64,000 nucleotides of DNA, taken from Artocarpus heterophyllus (Eukaryota > Streptophyta > Magnoliopsida > Rosales > Moraceae). Positions 43,170-55,955 of the stretch are shown piece after piece. Both the position numbers and the translations under genes were made by a program. Where the stretch lies: the NCBI GenBank assembly GCA_025403435.1, contig CM046345.1:20082809-20146808 (forward strand), read 5' to 3'. The notes below the pieces were generated by a model. It saw only the letters and a program-made list of their open reading frames with translations. It was not told where the DNA came from and did no database searches. Position 1 is the stretch's first letter, and every line of letters begins with the position of its first letter.

Positions 43170-45110
43170 TGTTAGAAAAACTAGTACATAGCATAACTTT
43201 AAAAATTTTGAATTAAAGTATTTTCCAGAACTTAATTTTGACATGCTATATACATCAATTAATTAGATCTTGCTAACCTTTGTATGCCAAAGAGCTCCTG
43301 CAATTAGTGTAGAAAAGAACGTTCCAGAAGAGCCTCAACCAACTAGTCATCTTTGCTATTCTCTATCCACGATCAGCGTGTGTGTGGGCATACGTCGTTT
43401 AGCTCTTCCCTTGTGACTCTCCTTCCAATCAATTGAGAAGACCAAGAGCTAAGGTTCAGGATTGTGAACAAAAGCTCTCATGGAGTTTTAGAGTATCTAA
43501 CACTACAGTAGTCAGTCTTAACTTCTTAACTGATCTAAATAACTTAAAAAACTCACTCTCTATTTATAGAGATCGTCCCCAAGGTTGGTCATTATCAGAT
43601 AAGGCCTCAAAAATTTGAATCTAGATCAATTTATGATAAAATTGTGTCAAAAACGCGTGATCAAATTATCATTCGATTGAAAGGCCGAACTAACGGATCA
43701 GCCTACCAAACTTGCTGATCGGCAGGCCGAACTAACTGATTGGCCTACCGTGCTTGCAATAATATGATTCTTGAGAATCTTTTATTTCCCACCCATGATT
43801 CTTTGGATAAAGCCTCAGTTTTAATTCAAATAACTCAATAGAGAAATTATTTAATTAAAACAGTCATATCTAGATAATCTCTAGAAAAATACATATTCTC
43901 AATAATTCAACAAGTTAATCTTGAATTACTTTATAATATATTAATTTAACCGATAAACAGACATGAATTATCTGATCCTATCAAATTTTAGCCATTCTAA
44001 TAATTTGACATAAGTCATCAATTTATTGGAAAAGCATGCCATATCATTACAGGATTTATTATGAGTTAGCAATGGGGACCTGATGGACCTATATAGTTTA
44101 AGCTCTGATAATTATAAAATATAATATCCTAGATATGCATATTATAATTATCAATTCTAATGCTATTCCACTAAAAGCTTAGAGCTACACTCTCAAAATA
44201 TATAAAAATTATGAAACCTAAATTAGCTAAGTGTCTATGACATATCATAATGTATCGTATCCCTATAGGATATTCATAATCGACTTAAGGATAAATTCCA
44301 CCTTACCTTTTCGATTATTTTTATCTTACGTTACATTATCTCACCATTGAAAAACTTACCATCCAAGGACAGTATACCATTTGGTTACACCTATACATCC
44401 AAATGGTTAAGTGCTCTAGTTTTTCAATTATAGGATAACGCATATAAGAGAATATCATTGACTCCACCAATGGAGCTATAGATTCCATATCTATGAATAA
44501 CAAGTCTATGCTATCAAGTGTCATGTCACCAACATACCGGTATGCACACCATCACAAAGTCAAGATGTCACCCTTTAGTACATCAAAAGACATAAGTCAA
44601 AATAACGGGCCCATTAGTCATTTCAAGATTAAGATACAACACCTATAATTGTCTAAAGTGAATTGATTTGCATAGATGGAATTATTAATCCAAATTAATT
44701 CCACTTTATCTCCTAATCAATACATCGTCACCTATGACTATGTACCAATGTTTTTACTCGCGGTGTCTAACTCTGATGGCCAATACAAGTCATCTCCCAT
44801 CAGGGATGTAGATAACATAACTATCTTAGCATGAATAAAGTGTCCAACTTTATTCCCTCAGTTGCAGATCATATGACTTAGACCATTATCTTTAAAATCA
44901 TGTCTTTCGCATAATATGTCCATTATATGCCTGATTCTTAGAGGTTTAAACTGACAGTCTTAGAATTTTATTTGCTTAATATATATTCAATAAATATGAA
45001 TGAAAAGAGGACAACATTTGGTATATGAATAATAAATAAATTCTTTATTGATAAAATATCTCCAAAAATATATTACAATATTTTACTTCTTAGGGCACAC
45101 ATGTCTAATA
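43170..45110 (-). repeat. 3' LTR of truncated copia G
   Basis: 1941 bp, starting TGTTAGAAAAAC and ending in worn CTAATA. It is followed by a minus-strand polypurine tract (ATCTCCCACTT on plus, 45111-45121). The palindrome cluster is at about 43670-43755. It inserted in the RNase H region of E; the expected second TTCCT was lost with the rest of G. Confidence 0.88.
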
Positions 45111-46598
45111 ATCTCCCACTTGCACTAAGTGAGTACATTTGACATATCATGCATCTCCATAGCTTCTCATGCCTCTCAAAAACCCTCGCAGTTAGTGTCT
45201 TTGTGAATAGATCAACTAAATTATCCTCAAATGCAATTTTGCATACAGTAGCATGCCCACCCTCAACAAAGTCCTTTATCACATGATACTTTCGATGAAT
45301 ATGCTTACTCTTCTTGTAAAATCTTAGTTCCTTAGCATTAGCTATTGATGAAGTGCTATCACAATACAGCAATACCACCTTTTTCATGCCAGGAACTACC
45401 TCAAGATCCCCAATGAACTTGCAAAGTCACATTGCTTCTTTCAAAGCATCACTAGCTACCACATACTCAGCTTCAATTGTTGAATCTGAAGTGCAATCTT
45501 CCTTGACACTTCTCTAAATAATGGCACTATTACCTAAAGTAAACACAAAACCAAAAGTTGATTTTCTCGATTCCAGACAAGATTGAAAATCCAAATCAGT
45601 ATGTCCTAGAGATGTTAAATCCTCACCCGAATATACAAGCATATACCCTCGCATCCTTCTTAGGTACTTGAAAATATGCTTGACCGAAGCATAAGGGACC
45701 TTCTTCATGTATTCCCTTTCTTCATCAGTCTTTGGCAAGTCTTTCTTAGAAAGAATAATTTAAGACCTAGATGGTTGCCCACCTTTCTTGGAATCTTACA
45801 TTGCAAACCACTTGAGAATTTTATCTATATTGCTCTCTTGGGACAAAGCTATCATTTTGTCCTTCTTATCCTGAAAGATTTGGACATCGAGAATATAATT
45901 AGCTTTACCCAAGTCTTTCATGTCAAACTGTTTGTTCAACCATAATTTAACCAATGACAATGCTCTAACGTCATTGCCAATTAGTAGAATGTCATCTACA
46001 TAGAGTAGTAGAAAAACCACCTTCTCATCCTTAATGTGTTTATAAACACATGGTTCGTCCACATTTTGTTTGAACCCATAAGTCTTAATCACTTGATCAA
46101 ATCTTATGTTCCAAGAACGGGAAGCCTGCTTAAGTCCATAAATTAACTTTAGCAGCTTACAAACCTTACTTCCCCCTCAACCTTGAACCTGTCTAGCTGT
46201 GCCATATATATGGACTCATTAAGATACCCATGCAGAAAGGTCGTCTTGACATCCATCTACTAAATCTTGTAATCAAGAACGGCAGCTATAGACAAGAGAA
46301 TGTAGATGGACATAAACATGGATATAGGCGAAAAGGTTTTTTCGTAATCGATTCCTTCCTTTTACATGTATCCTTTAGGCACCAGTCTAGCCTTATAGGT
46401 TTCGACATTTCCATATGTTCCTCTCTTCCTCTTATAGATCTACTTACACCCTATAGGTTTTACCCCTTTTAGAAGATCCACAAGTTTTGAGACCAGATTA
46501 GTCTCTATAGACTTTACCTCAGTGTTCTTGGCTTTTGTCCAGAGTTTTGAATCAACATCCTCCATAGTCTCTTCGTTAGTGTAAGGATCCTTGTCATG
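45111..46598 (-). pseudogene. Copia G, RNase H and RT fragment
   Basis: Minus-strand RNase H (CDSTSSIAN, ADPFTKTL-like VDLFTKTL), then RT with YVDDILLIGND in the piece 46092-45796. Roughly 120 bp of the RNase H linker is missing near 45684. G ends abruptly near 46598, where sequence equal to the RT N-terminal linker joins back to a more C-terminal RT position. Its 5' half and 5' LTR are therefore deleted. Confidence 0.85.
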
Positions 46599-49471
46599 TC
46601 CATGTTTTGCTTGAACTCATAAGTCTTGATCACTTGATCAAATCTGATGTTCCAAGAACAAAAAGCCTACTTAAGTCCATTAATTGACTTTAACAGCTAA
46701 CAGACCTTACCCTCTTGACCCTTACCCTTGAACCCGTTTGGCTATACCATATATATGGACTCATCAAGATAGTCATTCAAAAAGGCCATCTTGACATCCA
46801 TTTGCCAAATCTCATAGTCGAGAGCGGTAACTATGGATAAGAGAATGCGGATGGACTTAAGCATGGCTACAGGCGAAAAGGTTCCCTCAGAGTCAATTCT
46901 TCCTTTTGTGTGTGTCCCTTAGCTGCCAATCTAGCCTTATAGGCTTTGACTTTTCCATCTACTCCTCTCTTTCACTTTTAGATCTACTTACAACCTATGT
47001 GTTTTACCCCTTTGGGAAGACCGTCAAGTTCCCAAACTCGATTAGTCTCAATAGACTTTATCTCAATGTTCATAGCTTCTGTCCAGAGCTTTGAAACAAC
47101 ATCCTCCATAGCCTCTGTATAAGTATAAGGATCCTTGTCATGTTCAACATGTCCAGCCAAGTAGGTTTCACCATTGAATATATACCTTTCGGGTTGATGC
47201 TCCAACCACTATGCCAAAGCCCCTTAGGTTGTTGTTCGATTAGTTTTTCTACACTAATTCGATTGGTTTCAACCGGAACCCTTAGAGTGATCGAATCACT
47301 TGCCAACTCCTCAAGAACCACTTTACTTTGAGGCTAAAAGTCGTTCATCTAACTTTCCACCAAGAATGTTGCATACGTTGAAACCACGACTTTATTTTCC
47401 TTTAAGTTATAAAAATAACCCCCTTTAGTCCCCTTTGGATGTCCTGCAAACACACAAACTTCCAAACGTGCTTCCAACTTGTTCTCTTCCTTATATAGGA
47501 CATGAGCCAAACATCCCCATATGCAAATACAATTTAAGGATGTCTTCCCACTGGTCCACAACTTGTGAGAAGTTTTGGGAACTGATTTTGAAGGTATATT
47601 GTTCAAAAGATAAAATGCGATTTGTAGTGCATATCCCCAAAAAGATAAAGGTAATATCGAATAAGTCATCATGGACCTAACCATGTCCAACAAAGTCCTC
47701 TTCCTTCTCTTAGTTGTGCTATTCTATTGCGGAGTGCCCAGTGCAGTCACATGGGACAAAATTTCATTCTCTAATAAGTGTCCCAAGAATTCATTGGACA
47801 GGTATTCACCACCTTGATTAGATCGAAGTGTCTTTATGGGTTTACCTAATTGCTTTTCTGCTTCAGCCCAAAACTCTATGAACTTATCAAAAATTTTACT
47901 TTTATGTGCATTAAGTAGACATACCCATATCTTGAGTAACCATCAATAAAAGTAACAAAGTACTTATACCCTCCACGTGCCTTGATGTTCATGGGTGCGT
48001 AACATCACTATGCACAAGTTCTAGGACCCCTTCAATCTTATTGCCCTTAGACCTAAATGGTCTTTTAGTCATTTTGCCCTCCCAATAAGATTCACATTTT
48101 GGCATATATTCCACATTTAAGTGCTTAAAGGTCCATTTCTTACCAACCTTTGAATCCTATTTAGGCTAATATGAGATAAGTGTCATTAGAGTGAGAAGTT
48201 TCAAATCTTTTAAAGTTATCATCGACCTCAGTGTTCAGCAATGAGTCCATCTTAGGTTTAATAAAATATAGGTTGTTTTGCATCCATCCACTATAGATAA
48301 AAAGATTTGTTCTTACGAATCACAACTTCATTATTTAAAGAGACTAGATATGAGTCTTTAATAAACAAGCGATAGATATTAAATTCCATTTAAGTTTAAG
48401 ATCATAAAAACAATCTCTCAAAAACCAAAGTCTTATAATTATAAAAGTAAAGATAGACGTCTCTTACTGCTTCTGCGAACACTAAGGATCCATCACCCAT
48501 CCAAAGTGTGAAGTGCTCATGTAGCAAACTTCTTGTTTCCTTAAATCCTTTCAGAGAAACACAGACATGATTAGTCGCTCCAGAATCTATAACCCAAGTG
48601 TTACTTAATTCTTCAACTAAACAAGTTTCAATAACTAGAAGTTCACACCTATTTTCGTTAGATAGGAAGGCCTTGTAATTCTTCTTTATATGCCTAACCT
48701 TCTTGTAGAAAAACACTTTAGTTTCTTCTGTTTCCTCTTATTTTCCTCCTTATCCTTTCCTTTTGCCGGAATAGAAGACTTCTCGATCTTAGCCATCTGA
48801 TTTTTTTCCATTCCTTGGGTTAGGATTGGAACCAGATGTAGCTGCCAAGTTAGCATCACCACCAACCGAAGCTCCCTCGATCAGATTTTTGAACTCTTGT
48901 AACTGCTTCAACAGCTCAGTCAAGGTCACATCCAGTCTATTGCTCAAGTTATATAAAGCTCTAAATAGGATAAACTCCTTAGATAGAGTTCAAAAACCGT
49001 AGTCATCTATGACTTAGCATCAATTTCAACTCCATAGGTTTAAGCCTCAGTGAAGTAACCCATGACCAACATCATATGCTCCTTCACAGGAGTCCTCAGT
49101 CCTTGTTTGTAGTTGAGGAGCTTCCAAAGAGCCCCTTGCTGCTTTGTCAAGGCTTAGCCTCCAAACATGTCATTAAAATTATCTAAGATCTGTTGAACAG
49201 TCTCATAATCGTAATGCTGAGCCTGCAACATATTATTCATGCTGGCCATTATATAGCAATGAGCCTAATCATTAGCTTCCTTCCAACGATTATATGCTTG
49301 GATTTATTCATTAGTGGATTCACCAATAGGCGTAAGAGGACATGGTGTGGTTAGCACAAATTTCAATTTCTCAAAGGATAGGACGATATTTAGGTTCTAT
49401 TTTCAATTATTATAATTCTTGCCAATTAACATGTTCTTATCGAATATCAAAGATAAAGTGTTTTTAGACAT
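46599..49471 (-). pseudogene. Copia E, gag to RT region
   Basis: Minus-strand pol of E from an ATG near 49471. Visible parts: gag remnants, a zinc-knuckle relic with a lost Cys (48716-48402 frame), protease DSGATNHVC, integrase C-terminal region (47693-47349, FWGYALQ..FYLLNN) and RT N-terminus with EIWQMD intact. Many stops and frameshifts. The UAG at the integrase PQ-NG position is present at 47724-47726. The joint at about 46598 also removed about 200 bp of E between its two pieces. Confidence 0.86.
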
Positions 49472-51034
49472 TTTAATCTACAACAAAGATTTATATAACA
49501 AATATAAGTAAACATTCCACAACAGTTTAGTAAGATAACACAATCAAGTAAACATACAATTGTGTTTATGTGTCAAAACCTTGAAAAAATCATAAACTTA
49601 CAATGATAATTCCCAACTCAGAATTCAACAAGCCAATTAGGGGAGACTTGCCAAATTTAATTAGGAATGCAGCTTCCCTCTGATTAATATATGCCATCCA
49701 AGACCCATCTGAGCTAGCATATATTAATAATTGTTTTCTTTAGCCATTAATTTCATTAATAGAGCTCCCTGGGGAGGTTAATAATAAAATTAAACTTAAG
49801 TGTATAACCATCATTTCAACTATTTTATCCATGATTTACAATCGTCACCTAGAGGTGTATAATGATAAATCATGCCAAAATAAATTATTCCTTTGGAGAT
49901 CCAACTCGGTACATGATCAAATCCCTTCCTAAGGGTTAGAACCATTACGTGCTACCTATGGACCAACGATGGAGGCTGTAGGTCCTCTCTTTGAAAACCT
50001 TCTTCACTCAATATTTTAAAAGTCAAGGTTTTATGTTAACATGCATGAACATTTTTTAATGAGAGGCATTCCCTATTCTATATGGCATGTTATCAACATA
50101 CATGGTAAATCATATTATAATGTAGACAAGCAAAGTAACATGCAAATCCACAAGCAAAATAATAAATAGCCATAATATTATGGTTCCGTCCTAGAGAAAA
50201 GAAAATAAAGATTACAAAAGATCAATAGAAACATATTAGCTATTCTTCATCTTGTATCTTAATGTTGTATTCTTCTTCATGTGGTATCCATCTTGAATTC
50301 TTCAATCCCTCATAGATCAAAAGGTTTATTTTTCTAGTCATCATAAAATTTCATGTTTCTTAGGATTGTCTCAAAAATAAAATTAAAAACTACACCAAAA
50401 AAATGCACCTTTTCCAAAAAACGTTATGTCTTCTATTGGCCTATCAAACTGGATATTCGGCCTATCAGTCTGACCATCAGCCTACAGACCAAGCTGAACT
50501 CGTTATCTACCCCACTACTAGCTTGTCAAACTGGAAGTTCGGTCTGCCAGTCTATGACCATCGGCCTTTAGACTTGAAGGGTTCAGCATGTGGATCAAGC
50601 TGAACTTAGCGTTTTTCCATAAAATAATTTTAAAGTAGTTTTTCAATCTTATTTTTAACAATTCAAAAACAAAAAAAAAAATTATAAACATAGAAAAACA
50701 ATGGAACTCCTATTATTTTTATCTTTTAGATTCGTCTTCACTTTGAATGCTTATCTAATTACAAGATTTTACAAATTTAAAATTAAAATAATAATTCCTA
50801 TATGGTGATCATAGACTACAATCTAATTACATGAAAAACCTATATACAAATTCTAACCTCTAAGGAGGCACAACCGGCATAAAACATTCACTATATAATC
50901 TCATGACAATATTTAATTATATAGAAACCCTAATGTGCCAACTCTCTAAAAAATTAAATTTAAGCATAGAAAAGAATAAGATCACATAATTCATGTATAT
51001 AGCATGATCACATACCTAAAAATTAATGTAAAAA
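49472..51034 (-). other. Leader of copia E
   Basis: Aligned to the A' leader. The hairpin chain is at about 49620-49940, with AT-rich arms such as ATTAATTTCATTAAT/TTAATAATAAAATTAA kept. The palindrome cluster (about 50430-50600) is eroded at CpG sites. No gene. Confidence 0.75.
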
Positions 51035-51050
51035 CCTAGCTTTGATACCA
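51035..51050 (-). other. Primer binding site of copia E
   Basis: The minus strand reads TGGTATCAAAGCTAGG, the iMet site with one change relative to A'. It lies two bases from the 5' LTR. Confidence 0.85.
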
Positions 51051-51052
51051 AT

Positions 51053-52904
51053 TGTTGGAAAACAATTATGCAACAAAATTTTAAAAAAAAATAAATCAGA
51101 GAAATTTTTAAAACACAAATTTGACATATTAAATACATAACTTAATGACAGATCTTACTAACCTCTTTTGTATATCAAAATGGTCTCGAATCCGTGTACA
51201 GAAGAACGTTCTAGAAGAGTCTCATCCAACTGGTCTTTTTTACTATTCTCTATCCATGATCAGAGTGTGGGTGGTCACACGTCGTACAACTTTTCCTCCA
51301 GTGACTCTCCTTCTAACCACTTGAGAAGACCTACAACTAAGGTTCTTGATGTTGAACAATAGCTTTCAGGGAGTTTCAAAGTTTTTCAAACTAGGATACT
51401 CACTCTATACTTCTCAAATGATGTAAATAACTAAGAAAACTTACCCCTTATTTATAGTGGTCGATTTTGGGGTTAAACCTTTTCAGATTATGCCTCAAAA
51501 TTTGAGTCTGGGTCAACTTCTTCTCAAAAACACGTCTAAAATGTGTATACTGATTATTACATGGTCGGTAAGTCAATTTGGGAGTTCGGCCTGCCAAACT
51601 TACTCCATCAATAGGCTGAACTTTCCCATCAGCCTACTGAACTTCGATAATTTTGATCCCTAAGAATATTTTATTTTCCACCCAAGATCTTAGATAGAGC
51701 CTCAGTTTTAATTCAAATAACCCAACAGAGAAGTTATCTGATTAGAATAGTAATGTCAAGATAATCCCATAGAAAAATAAAATATTATCCAAATAATTCA
51801 ACATGTTTATATTGAATTAATTTAAAAAATTAATTCAACTAATAAACTAACATAAATTATTAGATCCACTCTTATCAAATTTCAGCCAATCTTATAATTT
51901 AACATAACTCACCAATATGTAGGAAAAACATATTGTATCATTACAGAATTTATAATGAACAGCAAAGGGGACCCAATGGACATATATAATTCTAGCTCCT
52001 ATAATTTTAAAATACAATATCCCATATGCATATTTTATAATTATCAACTTTAATGCTACTCCACTAAAAGGTTTGAGTTGCACTCTCGAAATATATAAAA
52101 TTACAAAGCTTCAATAAGCTAACCGTCTATGAAAATCATAATGTGTTACATCCCTATAGGATAATCACAATCAGCTTAAGGATAAATTTCCTTTTACCTT
52201 CCCGTTTATTTTTATCTTACATTCCATTATCACACCGTTAGAATACTTACTATCTATAGATAGTATACCATTCGATTACACCTATGTATCTAAATGGTTT
52301 AGCGCTTCAATCTTTCAATTACAGGATAATGCATATAAGAGAATATCATAACTCCACAAAAAAAGCTATGGATTCCATATCTATGAATAATGAGTCTAGG
52401 TGAATCAAGAGTCATGTCTCCAATGTACCAGTAGTGTACGATCATTAAGTCAGGATGTCACCCTTTGGTATGTCAAAAGACATAAGTCAAGAATATAGGC
52501 CCATTAGTCATTTCAGGATTAAGGCATAACACATATGATTGTCAAATCAATTCAACTTTTATGTCTCGATTCAATACATCATCACCTATGACAATGCACC
52601 AAGTTTTTTACTCGTAGAGTCCCACTCTGATGACCAAGACAAGCCATCTCTCGTTAAGGATGTAGACAACATAGCAATCTTAGCATGAATAAAGTGCCCA
52701 ACATTATTCCCTTGATTGCGGATCTTATGATTTAGACCATCATCTTTAAGATTCATGTCTTTCGCATAATCTGTCCATCATATGCATGAAATGGACATAA
52801 AGAGGACAATATTTGGTACATGACTAATAAATAAACTCTTTATTAATAGAATGTCTCCAAAAACATATTACAAATTTTTACTCCTTAGGGCACTATGTCC
52901 AATA
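51053..52904 (-). repeat. 5' LTR of copia E
   Basis: 1852 bp, starting TGTTGGAAAACA and ending in worn CCAATA before the GCAAG duplication. Palindrome cluster about 51560-51640, eroded. Several short deletions relative to A'. Confidence 0.88.
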
Positions 52905-52909
52905 GCAAG

Positions 52910-53635
52910 ATGGTACCACAGAATAAGCCAACGCCATTGAAGGATTTCTGGGCAACTAAGGAAATATGATCCCTACTCCAACACTTAAAATGGACGATGG
53001 AGGGATCATCCAAACTACAGCTATGGAAGAAATCAACCATCAGCAGCCCGTAATCCAATCATGAACAGACCACCACTAGGCTATACTCAACCAAGGCCTC
53101 AATAGCCATACCAAGCCCAACCACAACTGGCTCTTCAGAATACAAGTCCATCTTTGGAGGATCTCATTAAAATCATTTATGCTAGCACCGTGTAATTCCA
53201 GCAAGATACAAGAGCAAGCATCCAAAATTTGGAGCACTAAATAAGCCAATTGGCTACAACGGTAAGTTGGTTGGGAGCTCAAAGTTTAGGAAATTGTCAT
53301 CCTAAATGATGGTATATCCAAAAGAAAATGCAAGTGTGATGACCTTGAAAAGTATAAAATAGTTGGAAAGACAATCAAGCACACCGCAAAAGGTGTCAAA
53401 TGAGAAGGAAGAGAGCAAGAAAGAGTAGGCCACACATCAACCAGATGCCACTTCTCAAGCTTAACATAATTCATCACTCAATGTAAGTATAAAACCTCAC
53501 ATTCCCTCTTACATTACTCCACTTCCTTTTCCAACCAATTTTGTACAATCTAAGAGAGAGGAGCAAAAGAAGGAAATCTTGGAAATCTTTCGTAAGGTAG
53601 AAGATAATTTACCACTCTTGGATGCCATAAAGTAA
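52910..53635 (+). pseudogene. Gag C-terminal part of gypsy H
   Basis: H resumes after E. Broken frames give a Pro/Gln-rich gag tail (NHQQP, GLNSHTKPNHNW) and a segment reaching the protease-proximal EEQKKEILEIFRKVE...LLDAIK block, matching the layout in D. Stops throughout. Confidence 0.65.
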
Positions 53636-54192
53636 GTGCCATGTTATGCTAAGTTACTCAAAGAGTTGTGTGCCACAAAATGGAAAATGGAAGGTAATGA
53701 GGTAATAAATGTGGGGAAGAATGTGTCAATGGTTTTGAAAAAAAAAAGATTCTTCCAAAAATGCAAGGATCTAGGTATGTTCACTATACCTTGTACCATT
53801 GGAAACACCAAGTTTGATAAAGCCTTGATAGATTTAGGAGCATCGATTAATATCCTGCCATATTCAATTTTTGCTTCTTTAAATATCGTTACACTTAAGA
53901 AAACTAGTGTGATTTTACAACTTACCAATCACTCTAATGTTATTCCCATAGGAGCTGTGGAAGATGTTTTGTGCAGGTTAATGGATTAGTCTTCCTTATC
54001 GATTTTTATGTGCTTGAAATAGAGGATCATTTCTCGATCAATTCGACACTTATACTCCTCAGAAGGCCATTTTTGAAAATCGCTAGGACAAAGATCAAAG
54101 TGTTTAAAGGAACTTTGACCATGGAGTTTGACAATAAGGTGATACGTTTTAAGCAACGTTGGGTTGAGGACGTTAAACCAAGCCCTTGTTAG
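53636..54192 (+). pseudogene. Aspartic protease of gypsy H, frameshifted
   Basis: First frame 53636-53989 holds CTIGNTKFDKALIDLGASINILPYS, seen as the retropepsin DLGAS block plus its upstream strand. A frameshift near 53975 moves to 53971-54192, which carries the LLRRPFL motif (the flap-side GRPFL equivalent) and a Lys-rich end. The same order as D, distinct sequence. Pol does not follow. Confidence 0.82.
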
Positions 54193-55955
54193 GAGATAAC
54201 CTAATAGATAGAGAATGAATTACAATAGATTTGATCTTTCTAGCTCTCTGCATGTTATATTTTCAGTATTTTTGTTTTGTTTGCTTTGTAAATATTTTTG
54301 TTTTTCTATTTTCTTTCATACTTAGTCTTCCATTAAGGACAATGTAAGAATTAAGTGTGAGGTTGTGTGTTGTTATTATGCGCATTGCTCTAAATTATGA
54401 GAATTTATTCTTAAGATGGCCCCATTGAATCATTGCTTTAGAAAGGACTTGGTTGTCCATGCCTTCTTAAAACCACATTCAATGACAGATGGGTTTCATT
54501 GGAATTCTCTAAGTTTAGATTTTTGCATGTATTGGCTTATTATTATCCAAAAAAATTCATAAAACCTAAAAACCATAAACAGTTTTGAATTTTTGTTTTA
54601 AGTTTTGAATTTTTTAGTCTTATGATGTCTTACAGCCATTTTGATGAGAACTGAGCCTTATTATCATGATCTTGATTGAAGTTGAGTGTTGTTTTAAATC
54701 TTGATATTATTCATTGGTTCATACATTGTTATGATGATTGTACTTAGATTTTACTACACAATAGCCATGTTATTCCGCATAGAGATAAGCATGTTTAGAT
54801 GAGTAGATTCTCTTTATCTTTTTGCTGTAGAAAATTTGCTTTTAAAACTAGGTGTTTTGCATTAGAACTTTGCCAGAAGACTATCAAGGCAAACGGTTCA
54901 TCGAGCATCATTTTGAATCATAAGGCACTAGGATTTTCCTAGTACCAAAGCCAAATCAGCCAAAGCCCTAATAGATGCTCCAGAGAGAATATGCCCCTTG
55001 GTAGTCATTTGACCTTCATGTAAACCAGTTCGCTTGGCAAATCATATTTTCTTACCGAGCTTGATCGTGCTTATGTTGTTACCCTTGTTCTAAAGATGGA
55101 TTGGAACTTTAGAAACTCAATTCAAGTGCAAGGGAATTTTATAAGAAATTTGGAGAAGGTTAGAGAATAAGTGTGAGGAAAGTACAAATCGAGAGCAAAG
55201 AAAGAGAAATTTTGTATGATTAGCTCAAAAAAGAAAAAAATAATTTAAAGATAAAAAATAAAAGCCAAAAAAAGAAAAAGAAAATAAAACAAATGATAAA
55301 ATAATAAAAAAATCATAAAGTAAATTACTGTGAGCTATTCAACTCAGAATTTTGGCTTATGCAAGGTCAGTTTTGAATGTAACTGAGGCTCAACGCTATT
55401 ATATTTGGCCTTGTCAATCATTTCTTTAGGTTTTGAGTGTCTTGGGAATTTTTGGATTTCTATGATGTCTCTAATTCCATGAAGTTTTTAGGACCATTGC
55501 ATTGCCTATACCCTTCTTTCTTAAGCTACTACCCCAACGCCCCATTACAAACTGTATTGAAAGTCTTTTGATTTCAACTAGTGCTTTTAGTGTAGTGGAG
55601 ATTTGTACCAAAGGGAGAGCCTATGATGTTTTACACCTTCGTTTTCTTTTCTTGTGGTCTTGGTTTTATCATTTGTTTTGTGAATTTTTTTTTCTTTTTG
55701 AGTTTTTACTTGTTAATAGCAGGCACAGAGCGATAATTGTTTACAATGGCTGATGCACACACACACTAAGCATGGTTATCATAGGGCGTATAAAACTTTT
55801 GAATAAATGTAGATTCAGTTCATTACTTGTCTAATTTCAAGGTCATATCTCTTAGTGTTCTTAGAGGTTAAAGGTTGGAGGATTAGTGTTTTGTGTCTTT
55901 TGTTTGAGTTTTGCTCGAATACTAACAAAAGTTAAGTGTGGGGGAATTTAATAAG
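54193..55955 (+). other. Noncoding 3' interior of gypsy H
   Basis: About 1.75 kb without RT or integrase similarity. AAGTGTGAGG (about 54353 and 55164) and AAGTGTGGGGGAA (about 55934) are three polypurine-like strings, the last abutting the 3' LTR. An 83-codon frame at 55502-55753 is hydrophobic and unassigned. A/T runs lie near 55225-55320. Confidence 0.65.

Larger units (their letters stand above)
38396..52904 (-). mobile_element. Ty1/copia element E, minus strand, carrying two later insertions
   Basis: Same family as A' and B. 3' LTR 38396-42356 (interrupted by F), pol pieces 42380-43169 and 46599-49471, leader, iMet primer site 51035-51050, 5' LTR 51053-52904. The target duplication GCAAG (38391-38395 and 52905-52909) links the outer ends, so the two distant LTRs belong to one element. 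It inserted in the gag of gypsy H. Confidence 0.88.

Noticed and set aside
55502..55753. 83-codon hydrophobic frame in the interior of H, considered as an env-like gene
   Set aside because: No transmembrane-plus-cleavage layout is convincing, T-rich composition explains the hydrophobicity, and the region is heavily decayed.
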